Assembly (NCBI RefSeq): GCF_023238625.1
Contig: NZ_CP096670.1
Coordinates: forward strand, 1,725,501-1,789,500
DNA length: 64,000 bases
Reading direction: 5' to 3'
Origin: Agarivorans sp. TSD2052
GTDB lineage: Bacteria; Pseudomonadota; Gammaproteobacteria; Enterobacterales; Celerinatantimonadaceae
Shown here: in pieces, positions 54,030 through 64,000 of the stretch
How positions within the stretch are numbered: the stretch's first letter is position 1
Layout of the letters: each line of letters opens with the position of its first letter
Translations under genes and position numbers: made by a program
The notes under the pieces: generated by a model
Database searches by the model: none
The model's input: the letters and a program-made list of their open reading frames with translations, nothing else
What the model was told of the DNA's origin: nothing

Positions 54030-56152
54030 TGGAACAGCAAACTTTTACACTAAACATTGAAGACAATATCGCACTACTTAAAATTGATGTACATGGCGAA
54101 ACCATGAACACCTTAAAAGCAGAGTTTGGCCCGCAGTTAGATACTATTTTGGCTGACTTAGAGACGCAATCGCAGCTTAGTGGTTTAGTGGTATATAGCG
54201 GTAAAGCTGATTCTTTCATTGCGGGTGCGGATATAGGTATGTTGGATAGCTGCGACACAGCCGAAGACGCGCAAAAATTATCGCAAGACGGTCACAAAGT
54301 ATTCGCTCGTCTAGCTAAATTACCGATGCCAGTGATAGCCGCCATTCATGGACCTTGTTTAGGTGGCGGTTTAGAGGTGGCGTTAGCGTGTGATTATCGA
54401 GTATGTAGCCTAGATGATAAAACCAGTCTAGGCTTGCCAGAAGTACAATTGGGTTTATTGCCGGGCGGCGGTGGCACCCAACGCTTACCTAAGCTAGTGG
54501 GTATTCAAAAATCCTTAGAAATGATGCTTACGGGTAAGCAGCTTCGCCCAAAACAAGCCCTAAAAAGTGGTCTAGTTGATGAAGTGGTCCCCAATAGCGT
54601 ATTGCTAGAGGTAGCCAAAAAATATGCAGGCAAAGCCAAACGCAGGCCAAAGGCTAAGCTAAGCATGGTGTCGCAGTTGCTTGAAGGCAACCCGCTGGGT
54701 AGAAACGTTTTATTTTCACAAGTAACCAAACAAACCTTAACTAAAACGCGTGGTAATTACCCTGCGCCAATGGAAATTATTGCCTGTGTTAAAGCGGGAA
54801 TCGATAAAAGTACTGATGCCGCTTACCAAGATGAAGCTAAGCGTTTTGCCGGTTTAGTGAAGAGTTCTGAGTCAGCGGCTTTACGTGGCTTATTTTTCGC
54901 CTCAAATGAGCTTAAAAAAGAAAGCCTGTTTGACGGGGTTAAGCCGCAAAAAATAAACCAAGTTGCCGTATTAGGTGGCGGTTTGATGGGCGCCGGTATT
55001 GCTTTTGTGTCTGCCACTAAAGCCAAGGCGCAAGTTCGCATTAAAGATATTAGTGAGCAGGGCGTATTAGGTGGGCTTAATTATGCTTATAAGCTACTTG
55101 ATAAAAAGCGAAAACGCCGTTTTATCAGTCACGCTCAGCTACAACAACAAATGAATGCTATTACTGGTGGTACCAACTTCGTTGGGATGCAGAATACTCA
55201 AATTGCGGTAGAGGCGGTATTTGAAGATTTAGCGCTTAAACAACAAATGGTGGCAGACATTGAAACCAATTGTAATCAACATACCATTTTTGCCAGTAAT
55301 ACCTCTTCATTACCGATTACTCAAATTGCCGCCACCGCCAAGCGCCCAGAACAGGTTATTGGCTTACATTATTTTAGTCCAGTTGAAAAAATGCCTCTGG
55401 CTGAGATTATCCCGCATAGCGGAACTAGCGAGCAAACTATTGCTGATACCCTAGAATTTGCCCGTAAGCAGGGGAAAACGGCGATTGTGGTTAAAGACGG
55501 TGCCGGCTTTTATGTAAACCGTATTTTGGCGCCTTACATGAATGAGGCGGCACTGTTGCTACTTGAAGGTCAAAGTATTGAGCATTTAGATAACACCTTG
55601 CTTGATTATGGCTTTCCGGTTGGGCCTATGACGTTGTTAGATGAGGTGGGCATTGATGTAGGGTCTAAAATCGCCCCGATCTTGGAAGCAGAATTGGGTG
55701 AGCGATTTAAAGCCCCAGATGCGTTTGCCAAACTAATTGATGACCAGCGTTTAGGTAAGAAAAACGGCCGTGGCTTCTACTTATACGGTAAAGGTAAAAA
55801 ATCCAAAGCCAAGCAAGTGGATGAAAAAGTCTACGCAGTGTTAGGGGTTAAACCTAAGGGCGATATGGATGCTCAAACACTGGCTAAGCGCTGCGTATAT
55901 ATGATGCTGAATGAAGCCGCTCGCTGCTTAGATGAAGGGGTTATTCGCAGTGCTCGTGATGGTGATTTAGGTGCTATTTTTGGTATTGGCTTCCCGCCAT
56001 TCTTGGGTGGACCGTTCCGCGCGATGGACGCTATTGGCATTGATAAATTAGTGACCGAGTTACACGCCATGGAAGCTAACTACGGTGAACGATTCAAACC
56101 CTGTGAGGCTTTGGTGAGTATGGCTGAACAAGGGCAGGTTTATTACGCCTAA
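54029..56152 (+). CDS. fadJ: Fatty acid oxidation multienzyme FadJ (alpha subunit)
   Basis: 707 residues. The N-terminal enoyl-CoA hydratase/isomerase domain has [24 protein letters not shown] and [16 protein letters not shown] with the catalytic Glu residues. The central 3-hydroxyacyl-CoA dehydrogenase domain has [12 protein letters not shown] near 313, NTSSLPI and [13 protein letters not shown]. The C-terminal part completes the fold. Together with FadI it performs the later steps of beta-oxidation. Confidence 0.96.
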   Translation: MEQQTFTLNIEDNIALLKIDVHGETMNTLKAEFGPQLDTILADLETQSQLSGLVVYSGKADSFIAGADIGMLDSCDTAEDAQKLSQDGHKVFARLAKLPMPVIAAIHGPCLGGGLEVALACDYRVCSLDDKTSLGLPEVQLGLLPGGGGTQRLPKLVGIQKSLEMMLTGKQLRPKQALKSGLVDEVVPNSVLLEVAKKYAGKAKRRPKAKLSMVSQLLEGNPLGRNVLFSQVTKQTLTKTRGNYPAPMEIIACVKAGIDKSTDAAYQDEAKRFAGLVKSSESAALRGLFFASNELKKESLFDGVKPQKINQVAVLGGGLMGAGIAFVSATKAKAQVRIKDISEQGVLGGLNYAYKLLDKKRKRRFISHAQLQQQMNAITGGTNFVGMQNTQIAVEAVFEDLALKQQMVADIETNCNQHTIFASNTSSLPITQIAATAKRPEQVIGLHYFSPVEKMPLAEIIPHSGTSEQTIADTLEFARKQGKTAIVVKDGAGFYVNRILAPYMNEAALLLLEGQSIEHLDNTLLDYGFPVGPMTLLDEVGIDVGSKIAPILEAELGERFKAPDAFAKLIDDQRLGKKNGRGFYLYGKGKKSKAKQVDEKVYAVLGVKPKGDMDAQTLAKRCVYMMLNEAARCLDEGVIRSARDGDLGAIFGIGFPPFLGGPFRAMDAIGIDKLVTELHAMEANYGERFKPCEALVSMAEQGQVYYA

Positions 56153-56177
56153 CATAGCTGGAAAGTGAATCAGTGAG

Positions 56178-56205
56178 CCCAAAGCAAATGGTTTGTTTTG
56201 GGTTT
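56178..56205 (+). terminator. Terminator after fadJ
   Basis: An 11-bp stem with one G-U pair (56178-56188 with 56192-56202) and a 3-base loop, followed by TTTA only. A stable hairpin with a short U-tract. Confidence 0.6.
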
Positions 56206-56263
56206 AGTGAATTGCCACTATCTCTGTTATTATTCTCGGCCAATTTGTAGTAGGGCTAGTAGT

Positions 56264-56461
56264 ATGTTTTGGCTTTTGTTGGTGTCGTTATTGTTTGGCT
56301 TGTTTTTCTATATTGAAGCCATCAAATTTTCATTGCCAGGTTGGCGTTGGGCCATTGCCGGCTTGTTATTTGGACCGATATGTATACCACTGTTGTGGAC
56401 GCATCAGAAACTTAACTTAAAACGTAGCCAAGGATTTAATGAGTCTTGTTTGCAAGCGTAA
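56264..56461 (+). CDS. Small hypothetical membrane protein, 65 aa
   Basis: From ATG 56264 (AGGG about eight bases upstream) the product has two membrane helices, FWLLLVSLLFGLFFYIEAI and WAIAGLLFGPICIPLLW, and a short basic tail. The TTG at 56198 would add an implausible Cys-rich lead through the fadJ terminator region. Family not recognised; hydrophobic pattern and SD make it a likely real gene. Confidence 0.6.
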   Translation: MFWLLLVSLLFGLFFYIEAIKFSLPGWRWAIAGLLFGPICIPLLWTHQKLNLKRSQGFNESCLQA

Positions 56462-56483
56462 AGACAGCGCCTAGGCTGCTACT

Positions 56484-59291
56484 TTAATTGTAGCTATACA
56501 GTTTTGCTTGGCGTTGAAAGTCTGTGCGATCACTGATGTAATGCCCGGTCTCTAAATGGTGGGTGTTTAGCGGCCCTTGTTGTAAATCAGTTCCGCCATA
56601 GTTGTATACAACTATCCTGTCTCGTTGTTTACTTTTTAAACTCATCATGAATCTGACCAAATCTCGGCGCTCTAATTGTTCAATTCGTTTAGCGGCAAGT
56701 TGTCGCTGATTGAATTTGTGGTCCTTATTGCCAATGCTCACCCAAAATCGTTGTGCTCGAGTACGCATGTTACTTTCTCGTTCAAGGATCTGGGCAATGA
56801 GACCTTGTTTGCTTTGCTGCCACTGAGCATCGCTCAGTTCAAACATCAGTACTGGAAAAGCATCCAAAAAGTCATTGATTGCATCGAGTAATGTTTGAGG
56901 TTGTCCATGCGGAGATTGAACGTAAAATATGATGCCGGGGTGTCGATTTAACGGTAAATTACCGGTACCAACGATGTAGCCTAGCTGCTGTTTCGTGCGC
57001 AGTTCATTAAAGAACGTTGAAGTCATGATGTGGTTACTTAAGGCAAATAGTGCAATGCTTTCAGGGCTTAGATCACGACTTTGAAAGTAAACCATCAAGG
57101 CTGAATCACTTTGTTTACAGTCTACTTCATAGAGGAGGGTTGCCTGATCTTTGATGCTGACAAGTTTGCGCGGTGTCTCTTTGGATGGACTTGAATCAGG
57201 TGAAATTTCTTGTTGAATAAAGTCGCCCAGTTGGTGAATTTCTGATTCAGCCCAATTACCATACGCCAGCATTTCGATATGAATATTTTGATAAAGCTTT
57301 GCCACGAAATCAGGCATGTCTTCTAACTGAATATCTTCTAAAGCTTTCAGTAATTCCGCTGGTGGCGGGTTGTTGGGTTGCAATAGCGAGGTCAATTCAC
57401 TAAATAATTGCGATATAGGCTTCACCTGCATTTGGTTTTGCCAGTGCTTGCTCAACTGCTGTTTTATTATGCCAAACCGCTTACGCTCGAAATGGCCAAA
57501 TAAACGATTATTCATGATCATTTTAAGCAGCAAGATTTGTTTATCACTAAAGCCTGACAAGTGCAGCGTGTAGCCACCTTGGTGAGAATATAACTGATAA
57601 GACATACCGGCAATCTCGGCCTGATAGGTCATTTCACTGAGGTGGTCCAACATCAGCTCCACCATTAATCGGCTGCAAACGATGTTTCTCACCGAGGCAA
57701 CCGAGTAGGCGGAGTCTACCGAAACGTAAAGATGGCCTTTAGGTACTTTAAATTCGGGTTCATTACTAAACCATAAACGGAAGCCAGGCTTGTCGTACAA
57801 CAATCTTGGTTGGGCTTCTTGGTCGTCCACCTCGACTAAAGGGGTGGTATTAAATGACAGAAATGGGTTGCTGCTGGGTAATTGCAAGCTGTCGAGCTTT
57901 GCCGGTTGGCGCCAGCGATCTAAGCGCTGTTTAGCTATCGGCTCGACCGAGTAGGGGGTATGGTACCACTTGGCTATTTTATTACATGGCTGCTGCGCAG
58001 AAACGATGGTAATTCTTAAATTATCAGGCGACAGCTGTTTTAAACACTGTTCGATTAAGGCTTGATCATATTGCTCCATCGCATAGTCACCATAAATCAC
58101 ATCTTCAGCCGGATAATGCTGAAGGTTGACCGACAGATGTGAAACGAGGTCGATAGCGCGAGATTTTTCTTGATAGAGAAAAGCGCGCTCGAACACTTGT
58201 TGCTTCTCGCTGTAGCGCCAAGCTTGCAAGCCTTGGTTTTGGATTAACTTTAAGTAGGAAAAACTGGCATCAATAATAGAGTCGATACAAGTTAGCCCTT
58301 CCTCGGTTAGATTATAGCTAATGCAAAAGTCTTTAAAATTACTGCCACTAATTCCCCCACCAGCTGCCATTGAATTGATTAACCCAGCATGGCGCAATAA
58401 GGCCACTAAACTACCAGGGCCTTCGTACCCTAATAAATGAGCAATATAGGTGAGCGGCTTGATCCTATACAGGGGGTCCATATTACCAAAGCCAAATGAT
58501 AAAGTGAGTTTCTTAAGTTCTTTTACCGGCTGAATGTGAATCTCTAAGCCTAAATGCTCAGCTAAATACAGTGGTGCAAAATCATAGGTTTTTACCGCTA
58601 CTCGCGGAACAGCATTAAATAATTGAACCACGTATTCCTCTAGGCTGTCGATTGCTTGAGGGCTAATGAGTACCAAGGTCATCAAATGGGCTGAATAATG
58701 CTGCTGGTAAAAGTCGATCAAGTCATCTCTGATAGTAGCGTCTTGGGTGTCACTCAAGGTATCCAAATTGCCCACAGAAAACTGACTAAAAGGGTGGGCC
58801 GGATTCATCGTTTCTTTGTGGACTTGATAGAGGCGACGTACGTCATCTTTTAGTTTTAGCTTGTACTCGGAGTCTACGGCTTGGCGTTCACGGTCGACTA
58901 GCTCTGGATTGAAGCATGGGCAAATAAAAAATTGGCTAAAGCGATCTAAGGCTTCGTCAAACCAGTCATTTTCAATATCGAAATAGAAATTAGTATGTTC
59001 TGTACCGGTCCACGCGTTGTTGCTGCCTCCGTGACGGTTAATAAAGGATTGATACTCCCCTGCGACGGGATAGGATTCAGTCCCTAAAAACAGCATGTGT
59101 TCAAGAAAGTGAGCGAGCCCCTCTCTTCCTTCTGGATCGTGGAAGTGACCAATATTTACCGCCAATGAGGCTGCCGACTTTTGGGCGTCTTGGTCTTGAA
59201 TCAAAAGCACCTTAAGACCATTGTCTAATGTTATGTTGTGATAGTGTTTCGGATCATTAGGGCTGGTACGCAAGGTCGTATCCTTTATCAA
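56484..59291 (-). CDS. Insulinase-family (M16A) zinc metallopeptidase, protease III-like
   Basis: 935 residues, similar in length to pitrilysin (PtrA). The inverted zinc motif HFLEH (His61, Glu64, His65) and the downstream Glu in ERQAVDSEYKLK complete the metal site; the remaining three repeats of the M16 fold follow. There is no signal peptide (MIKDTTLRTSPND), unlike periplasmic E. coli PtrA, so it is probably cytoplasmic. Likely role: degradation of small peptides. The gene is monocistronic and divergent from sixA. Confidence 0.9.
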   Translation of the reverse strand: MIKDTTLRTSPNDPKHYHNITLDNGLKVLLIQDQDAQKSAASLAVNIGHFHDPEGREGLAHFLEHMLFLGTESYPVAGEYQSFINRHGGSNNAWTGTEHTNFYFDIENDWFDEALDRFSQFFICPCFNPELVDRERQAVDSEYKLKLKDDVRRLYQVHKETMNPAHPFSQFSVGNLDTLSDTQDATIRDDLIDFYQQHYSAHLMTLVLISPQAIDSLEEYVVQLFNAVPRVAVKTYDFAPLYLAEHLGLEIHIQPVKELKKLTLSFGFGNMDPLYRIKPLTYIAHLLGYEGPGSLVALLRHAGLINSMAAGGGISGSNFKDFCISYNLTEEGLTCIDSIIDASFSYLKLIQNQGLQAWRYSEKQQVFERAFLYQEKSRAIDLVSHLSVNLQHYPAEDVIYGDYAMEQYDQALIEQCLKQLSPDNLRITIVSAQQPCNKIAKWYHTPYSVEPIAKQRLDRWRQPAKLDSLQLPSSNPFLSFNTTPLVEVDDQEAQPRLLYDKPGFRLWFSNEPEFKVPKGHLYVSVDSAYSVASVRNIVCSRLMVELMLDHLSEMTYQAEIAGMSYQLYSHQGGYTLHLSGFSDKQILLLKMIMNNRLFGHFERKRFGIIKQQLSKHWQNQMQVKPISQLFSELTSLLQPNNPPPAELLKALEDIQLEDMPDFVAKLYQNIHIEMLAYGNWAESEIHQLGDFIQQEISPDSSPSKETPRKLVSIKDQATLLYEVDCKQSDSALMVYFQSRDLSPESIALFALSNHIMTSTFFNELRTKQQLGYIVGTGNLPLNRHPGIIFYVQSPHGQPQTLLDAINDFLDAFPVLMFELSDAQWQQSKQGLIAQILERESNMRTRAQRFWVSIGNKDHKFNQRQLAAKRIEQLERRDLVRFMMSLKSKQRDRIVVYNYGGTDLQQGPLNTHHLETGHYISDRTDFQRQAKLYSYN

Positions 59292-59429
59292 AGAGATATA
59301 ATGATTATCAGCTGCTTATTCAGGTCTTGCAAACTCTGATGGAAGTTTTGTTGCATATCAATTAAATTAGCTGCGAAAAACGTAATATAAGCTGCTTTCT
59401 ACTATCAACGAAAATAGAAGAGTGACAAT

Positions 59430-59894
59430 ATGCAAGTTTTTATCATGCGTCATGGCGAAGCCGAGATGTTTGCCGCTAGTGATAGTGACCGAAGTTTAAA
59501 TCAATCTGGCATAACAGAGGTGGCTAAAATGGCGACTTATTTAGCCGGAAAAATTGAACATCTTGATTACGTATTGGTTAGCCCCTATTTACGTGCTCAG
59601 CAAACTTGGCAAGGTTTAGCCGCTGTATTACCTAAAGCAACTAACATCGTTGAAATGACTGAACTCACACCTTCTGGTGATGAAGCCGCTGTGGTGAGCT
59701 TAATTAGTGAACTTGCGCTAGAACAGCCAAATGCGAATTTACTGGTGATTTCACATTTACCTTTGGTGGGGTATTTAGTGGAAGGTTTGGCGGCAGATGC
59801 TGGTGCACCATTATTCAGTACTGCAGCTGTCGCGCAAGTCGAGGTGGCGCCTGAAAACAGATTTATCTCTTTGCTACATCCGGTAAGCTTGTAA
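59430..59894 (+). CDS. sixA: Phosphohistidine phosphatase SixA
   Basis: 154 residues, histidine phosphatase fold. The catalytic motif is MRHGEAE (phospho-accepting His8), with the second His in VISHLPLVGYLVE. SixA dephosphorylates phosphohistidine on signalling or phosphotransfer proteins. The position between fadJ and smrB is conserved with E. coli. AAGAG precedes the ATG. Confidence 0.94.
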   Translation: MQVFIMRHGEAEMFAASDSDRSLNQSGITEVAKMATYLAGKIEHLDYVLVSPYLRAQQTWQGLAAVLPKATNIVEMTELTPSGDEAAVVSLISELALEQPNANLLVISHLPLVGYLVEGLAADAGAPLFSTAAVAQVEVAPENRFISLLHPVSL

Positions 59895-60079
59895 ATACTT
59901 GGTTTTTTACTTCATCTTCTACAGAAAAGTTGGATTTTTAATCTAGCTTGAAAAGGTTCCCAGTTTTTTGTGCTTTTGAGATCTCCTTCGCGGAACGCTG
60001 AATTGGACACAATATCTTTAGAATTAGCGAAAATCTCCTAGTAGTATGTCTGCGTCGCAACAAGTAGTGGACATACTTT

Positions 60080-60289
60080 ATGAAAATATTTTCGCGCTAT
60101 TCTCCTGTCAAAATTGCCCGTTATGTCAAAGCGTTTTTTAAGGGACGTTTGTATATTCAAGGACGTGGGGCTTACGAATTCAAAAACGGTAAGCTAGAAA
60201 CGCTACCTAATCACAAAACCAACAAACATCGACAAACGGTTGCTGAAGTCAATCAGAAAATTGATCAATTTAGGAACAAAGCTGCCTAG
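60080..60289 (+). CDS. Small conserved-type hypothetical protein, 69 aa
   Basis: The product is very basic (KIFSRYSPVKIARYVKAFFKG at the start; many Lys/Arg throughout) with a compact LYIQGRGAYEFKNGKL segment. I do not know its function; a nucleic-acid or ribosome contact is possible from charge alone. An 8-bp hairpin in the leader (60043-60050 with 60070-60077) ends two bases before the ATG. A terminator follows. Confidence 0.7.
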   Translation: MKIFSRYSPVKIARYVKAFFKGRLYIQGRGAYEFKNGKLETLPNHKTNKHRQTVAEVNQKIDQFRNKAA

Positions 60290-60311
60290 TTTTGCTGGTT
60301 ACTTGAACGAT

Positions 60312-60337
60312 AAAACCACTTTTAACAGTGGTTTTTT
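60312..60337. terminator. Bidirectional terminator between the 69-aa gene and smrB
   Basis: AAAACCACT (60312-60320) pairs with AGTGGTTTT (60327-60335) with a 6-base loop and T/A runs on both sides. Confidence 0.9.
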
Positions 60338-60860
60338 AGTTTGGCGAGTGGATTAGAACCAGTAGGGCACTTGACCCTCCATGGCCTTTAGGGGCTTGGT
60401 GAAAAGCTAATACTTGCGGGTGCTGTGCTAACCATTGTGGAACTTTGGTTTTTAAGATCTGTTGTCCATGCCCGTGCATGATAGAAGCAACGTGATAATG
60501 TTGTTGCTTACATTCTATAATTAACGCGGCTATTTCTTGTTTTGCCTGCCGTTGCGTTAAGCCATGTAGGTCTAACAAAATCTCTGGCTCGTAATCACCC
60601 CTTCTCAGCTTTTTTAATTCGTAGGGATCACAGTCATCACTTTGCCAGCGCATCGGGCCTTCATCGGGCAACAATGGATGGTATTCATCAGAAAAGAAAA
60701 ACTGGCTATTATTTAGCGCTGCTTTTTGCTGTTTTTCTCTTTGTTGGCTTTTTTGCTTGATTCGAGCAGGCTCAAGACTTATTTTATCTTGTTTTATCTG
60801 GCGAACGCCTTTGAGTGCTTCTTTGAAAGCAGCGAAATCTTCGTCAGTAGGTTTTTTCAT
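60336..60860 (-). CDS. smrB: Ribosome rescue endonuclease SmrB
   Basis: 174 residues. The C-terminal Smr domain has [16 protein letters not shown] near 95 and [10 protein letters not shown] near 128, holding the catalytic His residues; the N-terminal part (1-85) is charged and binds the ribosome in E. coli SmrB. The enzyme cuts mRNA at collided ribosomes. It is divergent from prmB, as in E. coli. Confidence 0.95.
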   Translation of the reverse strand: MKKPTDEDFAAFKEALKGVRQIKQDKISLEPARIKQKSQQREKQQKAALNNSQFFFSDEYHPLLPDEGPMRWQSDDCDPYELKKLRRGDYEPEILLDLHGLTQRQAKQEIAALIIECKQQHYHVASIMHGHGQQILKTKVPQWLAQHPQVLAFHQAPKGHGGSSALLVLIHSPN

Positions 60861-60922
60861 CTTTATTATCAGTTGTGCCTGAAGCCATTAATTGGGTGAT
60901 TGTACTTAATCTGGAGGCCAAA

Positions 60923-61846
60923 TTGGAAAAGATATTTATCGAAGAAGCAATCGATGAGTTACATACTATACAAGATATGATCCGCTGGGCGGTGAGTCGA
61001 TTTAATGCTTCAGGCGTTTTCTATGGTCATGGAACAGACAATGCTTGGGATGAAGCCGTGCAGCTTATCTTACCTAGCCTACATTTACCGTTGGATGTTG
61101 ATCCAGCGGTGCGGCATGCACGTTTAACTCGTCAAGAGCGCAGTTTATTGGTGGAGTTGGTGGTGAAACGGGTTCAAGAACGCTTACCTGTTGCTTACCT
61201 TACTAATAAAGCTTGGTTTGCTGGTTTAGAATTTTATGTTGATGAGCGCGTGTTGGTGCCGCGTTCTCCGTTCGCAGAATTAATAGAAACCCAATTTTCG
61301 CCATGGTTAACTGAAGAACCTAAGCGGATTTTGGATTTATGTACCGGCAGTGGCTGTATCGCCATTGGCTGTGCTTACGCTTTCCCTGAAGCAGAAGTAG
61401 ACGCTGTAGATATTTCTGAAGATGCGTTAGCAGTGGCAGAAATTAATATTCAAGGGCATGGTTTAGAGCAGCAGGTCACCCCGATACTTTCAGACGGATT
61501 AACGGCGCTAAACGGCCAAACTTATGATTTAATTGTAAGTAACCCACCTTATGTTGATGCTGAAGATATGGGCAACTTACCTGATGAATTCATGCACGAA
61601 CCAGAGCTAGGTTTGGCGTCGGGCTTTGATGGATTAGCGCTAACTAAGAAAATTTTGGCTGATGCAGCCGAGCACTTAAACCCTCAAGGTTTATTGATTG
61701 TAGAAATTGGCAATAGCCAAGTGCATATGCAGCAGCAGTTCCCAGATGTACCATTTACTTGGATAGAGTTTACCAATGGTGGGCATGGGGTATTCATTAT
61801 TAGTCGTGAGCAATTGCTTGCTTGTGGCTCGCTATTTAAACAGTAA
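60923..61846 (+). CDS. prmB: Ribosomal protein L3 glutamine methyltransferase PrmB
   Basis: 307 residues from a TTG at 60923: TGGAGG lies five bases upstream, and the product then begins (M)[12 protein letters not shown], aligned with the E. coli start. The GTG at 60875 is not supported. AdoMet motif [14 protein letters not shown] and the catalytic NPPYVD are intact. It methylates a glutamine in ribosomal protein L3. Confidence 0.95.
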   Translation: MEKIFIEEAIDELHTIQDMIRWAVSRFNASGVFYGHGTDNAWDEAVQLILPSLHLPLDVDPAVRHARLTRQERSLLVELVVKRVQERLPVAYLTNKAWFAGLEFYVDERVLVPRSPFAELIETQFSPWLTEEPKRILDLCTGSGCIAIGCAYAFPEAEVDAVDISEDALAVAEINIQGHGLEQQVTPILSDGLTALNGQTYDLIVSNPPYVDAEDMGNLPDEFMHEPELGLASGFDGLALTKKILADAAEHLNPQGLLIVEIGNSQVHMQQQFPDVPFTWIEFTNGGHGVFIISREQLLACGSLFKQ

Positions 61847-61857
61847 GGATAGAGTTG

Positions 61858-62946
61858 ATGGCAGGAAACAGTATTGGCCAGCTTTTTCGAGTGACCACCT
61901 TTGGTGAAAGCCATGGTGTCGCACTAGGATGTATTATTGATGGGTGCCCACCGGGTCTAGACATCACTGAAGAGATGATTCAACAAGATTTGGATCGCCG
62001 CAGACCTGGTACATCTCGTTACACCACTCAGCGTCGTGAACCCGATCAAGTTAAAATTTTGGCGGGTGTTTTTGAAGGTAAAACCACCGGTACTTCAATT
62101 GGTTTAATGATCGAGAATACCGACCAACGTTCAAAAGACTATTCTAACATCAAAGATATGTTTCGCCCTGGGCACGCTGACTATACCTACCATCAAAAGT
62201 ATGGCACTCGTGATTACCGCGGTGGTGGCCGTTCATCAGCGCGTGAAACCGCGATGCGCGTTGCTGCAGGTGTTATTGCTAAAGAATACTTGAAACAACA
62301 ACATGGTGTTGAAATTCATGGCTACTTGAGCGAATTAGGCCCAGTTAAAGCTGAAACCATCGATTTTGACCAAATTGAGCAAAACCCATTCTTCTTCCCC
62401 GACGCCAGCAAACTTGAAGACTTAGATGAGTTTATGCGAGGCTTAAAAAAAGAAGGTGACTCGATTGGTGCACGGTTAAGTGTGGTTGCTAAGCGGGTAC
62501 CTGTGGGCTTAGGCGAGCCGGTGTTTGACCGTTTAGATGCGGATATTGCGCATGCCCTAATGGGAATAAATGCGGTTAAAGCGGTTGAAATTGGCGATGG
62601 TTTTGCGGTTGTTAACCAACGCGGCAGTGAACACCGAGACGAAATGACGCCAGAAGGCTTTAGCTCAAATCATGCTGGTGGCGTTTTAGGTGGGATCTCT
62701 TCTGGCCAAGATGTTATTGCCCATATCGCCTTGAAACCTACTTCAAGCATTTCTGTGCCGGGACAAACTATCGACAAGTTTGGCAAGCCCGTTGAAGTCG
62801 TTACCAAAGGGCGTCACGATCCTTGCGTAGGCATTCGTGCGGTACCGATTGCCGAAGCGATGCTTGCCATTGTATTAATGGACCATTGCTTACGTCAACG
62901 TGGACAAAATGGTGCAGTGAGCACTGACACACCTATTTTACGTTAA
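61858..62946 (+). CDS. aroC: Chorismate synthase
   Basis: 362 residues from ATG 61858 (AAGGA eight bases upstream; the TTG three bases earlier is unlikely). Opening [20 protein letters not shown], then [20 protein letters not shown] and the C-terminal [17 protein letters not shown] are diagnostic. It converts EPSP to chorismate with reduced flavin. The prmB-aroC pair is conserved. Confidence 0.98.
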   Translation: MAGNSIGQLFRVTTFGESHGVALGCIIDGCPPGLDITEEMIQQDLDRRRPGTSRYTTQRREPDQVKILAGVFEGKTTGTSIGLMIENTDQRSKDYSNIKDMFRPGHADYTYHQKYGTRDYRGGGRSSARETAMRVAAGVIAKEYLKQQHGVEIHGYLSELGPVKAETIDFDQIEQNPFFFPDASKLEDLDEFMRGLKKEGDSIGARLSVVAKRVPVGLGEPVFDRLDADIAHALMGINAVKAVEIGDGFAVVNQRGSEHRDEMTPEGFSSNHAGGVLGGISSGQDVIAHIALKPTSSISVPGQTIDKFGKPVEVVTKGRHDPCVGIRAVPIAEAMLAIVLMDHCLRQRGQNGAVSTDTPILR

Positions 62947-62964
62947 GCGTAACTACGCCTTTTC

Positions 62965-62998
62965 AAGCCCCTAACAGTGACGTTTAGGGGCTTTTTTT
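62965..62998 (+). terminator. Rho-independent terminator after aroC
   Basis: AAGCCCCTAA (62965-62974) pairs with TTAGGGGCTT (62984-62993) and is followed by a run of seven Ts. Confidence 0.93.
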
Positions 62999-63033
62999 AG
63001 ACAGATAATCGCAGAGTGCTTGTGGGTAAATAG

Positions 63034-63546
63034 ATGTTTGACGATGTTGGCCAATTGATTGATTTATTTAACCGAACTTTTGCTAAGTTTAACACGGTGT
63101 TAGTTGCTGGAGACGATGAGCCAATATACCTCCCTGCTGGAGCGATGTCTGAACAAAACCAAGTGATTTTTGCTCATGGATTTTTTGCCAGTGCGCTACA
63201 TGAAATTGCTCACTGGTGTCTTGCTGGTGACGAGCGAAGAACACTGGAAGATTATGGTTATTGGTACAATGGCGATGGTCGTGACCAACAACAACAACTC
63301 GAGTTTGAAAAAGTGGAAGTGAAACCTCAGGCCATTGAATATGCCTTTGCCTTAGCGGCTGGTCGCGAGTTTCAAGTGAGTGTAGATAATCTTTCTGGTT
63401 TTCAGAGCAACCGCCATGCTTTTAGCAAGGCGGTAGAACAGCAATATCAGGCGTATTTACAAACATGCTTTCCACCGCGGGCGCAATTGTTTATTGATGC
63501 CCTTAGACAAACGGTTGATTCATCCCTTAATGAGGCCGCCCAATGA
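63034..63546 (+). CDS. epmC: Elongation factor P hydroxylase EpmC (YfcM)
   Basis: 170 residues. The metal site HEIAH (His56, Glu57, His60) in FFASALHEIAHWC and the FEKVEVKPQAIEYAFALAAGR segment are characteristic. EpmC hydroxylates the beta-lysylated residue of EF-P. Its stop overlaps the next gene by ATGA, whereas in E. coli it is not linked to an NAD-kinase-type gene. Confidence 0.94.
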   Translation: MFDDVGQLIDLFNRTFAKFNTVLVAGDDEPIYLPAGAMSEQNQVIFAHGFFASALHEIAHWCLAGDERRTLEDYGYWYNGDGRDQQQQLEFEKVEVKPQAIEYAFALAAGREFQVSVDNLSGFQSNRHAFSKAVEQQYQAYLQTCFPPRAQLFIDALRQTVDSSLNEAAQ

Positions 63547-64000
63547 TTAAACTTGGTTTGATAATCAATCCCATCGCAGGTATTGGCGGCAGCGTCGCCT
63601 TAAAGGGGTCTGATGGGGTAGTTGACCAGGCTTTAGCTAAAGGTGCGGTAAAAAAAGCCAACCTTAGAGCAGAGCAAGCATTGCAGGGCTTGGTTGATTT
63701 GAGGGGGAGTGTTGAACTGTTTACTGCCTCTGGTGAAATGGGGGAGCTATTATGTGTCAGTCTTGGCTTAGCTCACCAAGTCGTCTACCAAGCTGATGAG
63801 CCAAGCGGTGCTAAGGATACTCAGTTGGCTGCTCAAGCCATTGCTGATATAGGCGTTGATTTACTTGTTTTTGCTGGGGGAGATGGAACAGCGCGTGATG
63901 TACTTAATGTGGTGGGGGAGCAGCTTCACTGCCTAGGCATTCCTGCAGGGTGTAAAATTCACTCTGGGGTATACGGCGTGACACCTAAAGCCAGTGGCTT
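63543..64000 (+). CDS. ATP-NAD kinase family protein, 5' part only
   Basis: The frame is open from the ATG at 63543 to the window edge (152 codons). The N-terminus LGLIINPIAGIGGSVALKG and the GGDG nucleotide-binding motif in VFAGGDGTARDVL place it in the NAD kinase/diacylglycerol kinase superfamily, in the AcoX-like ATP-NAD kinase branch rather than NadK itself. The substrate is unknown. It is coupled to epmC by a four-base overlap. Confidence 0.85.
   Translation, partial: MIKLGLIINPIAGIGGSVALKGSDGVVDQALAKGAVKKANLRAEQALQGLVDLRGSVELFTASGEMGELLCVSLGLAHQVVYQADEPSGAKDTQLAAQAIADIGVDLLVFAGGDGTARDVLNVVGEQLHCLGIPAGCKIHSGVYGVTPKASG

Overview
The window is chromosomal DNA from a polarly flagellated marine-type gammaproteobacterium. 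The gene order fadL / yfcZ / fadI-fadJ / sixA / smrB / prmB / aroC / epmC, the FlrABC flagellar regulators, a rhombosortase and a lysine-riboswitch NhaC-family transporter all point to Alteromonadales or relatives (Shewanella, Psychromonas or Agarivorans type). The species cannot be fixed from sequence reading alone. I see no rRNA, tRNA, CRISPR array, insertion sequence or prophage gene.

Region 1 (1-30.7 kb) is a flagellar locus carrying a large surface-glycosylation island. It opens with the end of fliD, then fliS, a FliT-like chaperone and a Maf flagellin glycosyltransferase, and closes with flrA-flrB-flrC. Between them lie about 21 kb of sugar genes. The pseudaminic acid pathway is split to the two edges: pseI, pseG and a PseH-like acyltransferase on the + strand, and pseB, pseC and pseF on the - strand. 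The core holds three unusual modules. (a) An acyl carrier protein, an adenylate-forming ligase and a ketoreductase follow the PseH-like enzyme. (b) A fused two-subunit 2-oxoacid dehydrogenase E1, a lipoyl-domain/NeuD-type acyltransferase fusion and a VioA-like aminotransferase look like a self-contained route for making and transferring an acyl group to an amino sugar. (c) Four genes match in family, and largely in order, the Campylobacter jejuni Cj1415-Cj1418 pathway for CDP-phosphoramidate, the precursor of O-methyl phosphoramidate surface decoration. Beside them lie a methyltransferase and two TagF-like transferases that could use a CDP-linked donor. Module (c), lying within a flagellar sugar island, is the most exciting feature here.

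Region 2 (30.9-42.4 kb) is housekeeping: cmk-rpsA-ihfB-lapA-lapB-pyrF, then rhombosortase, queC, galE, an H-NS family protein, a lysine riboswitch with its NhaC-type transporter, tdk and a MerR regulator.

Region 3 (42.4-64 kb) is the fad neighbourhood: fadL, an ECF sigma factor with a DUF3379 partner, yfcZ, a six-gene MoxR/DUF58/DUF4381/BatA/BatB/BatD operon with a hidden 34-codon ORF filling the batA-batB gap exactly, then fadI-fadJ, an M16 protease, sixA, smrB, prmB, aroC, epmC and the start of an ATP-NAD kinase family gene. FadR-like operators precede fadL and fadI. A sigma-54 type promoter precedes flrBC, and weaker ones precede two island genes, suggesting that part of the island is co-regulated with flagella.
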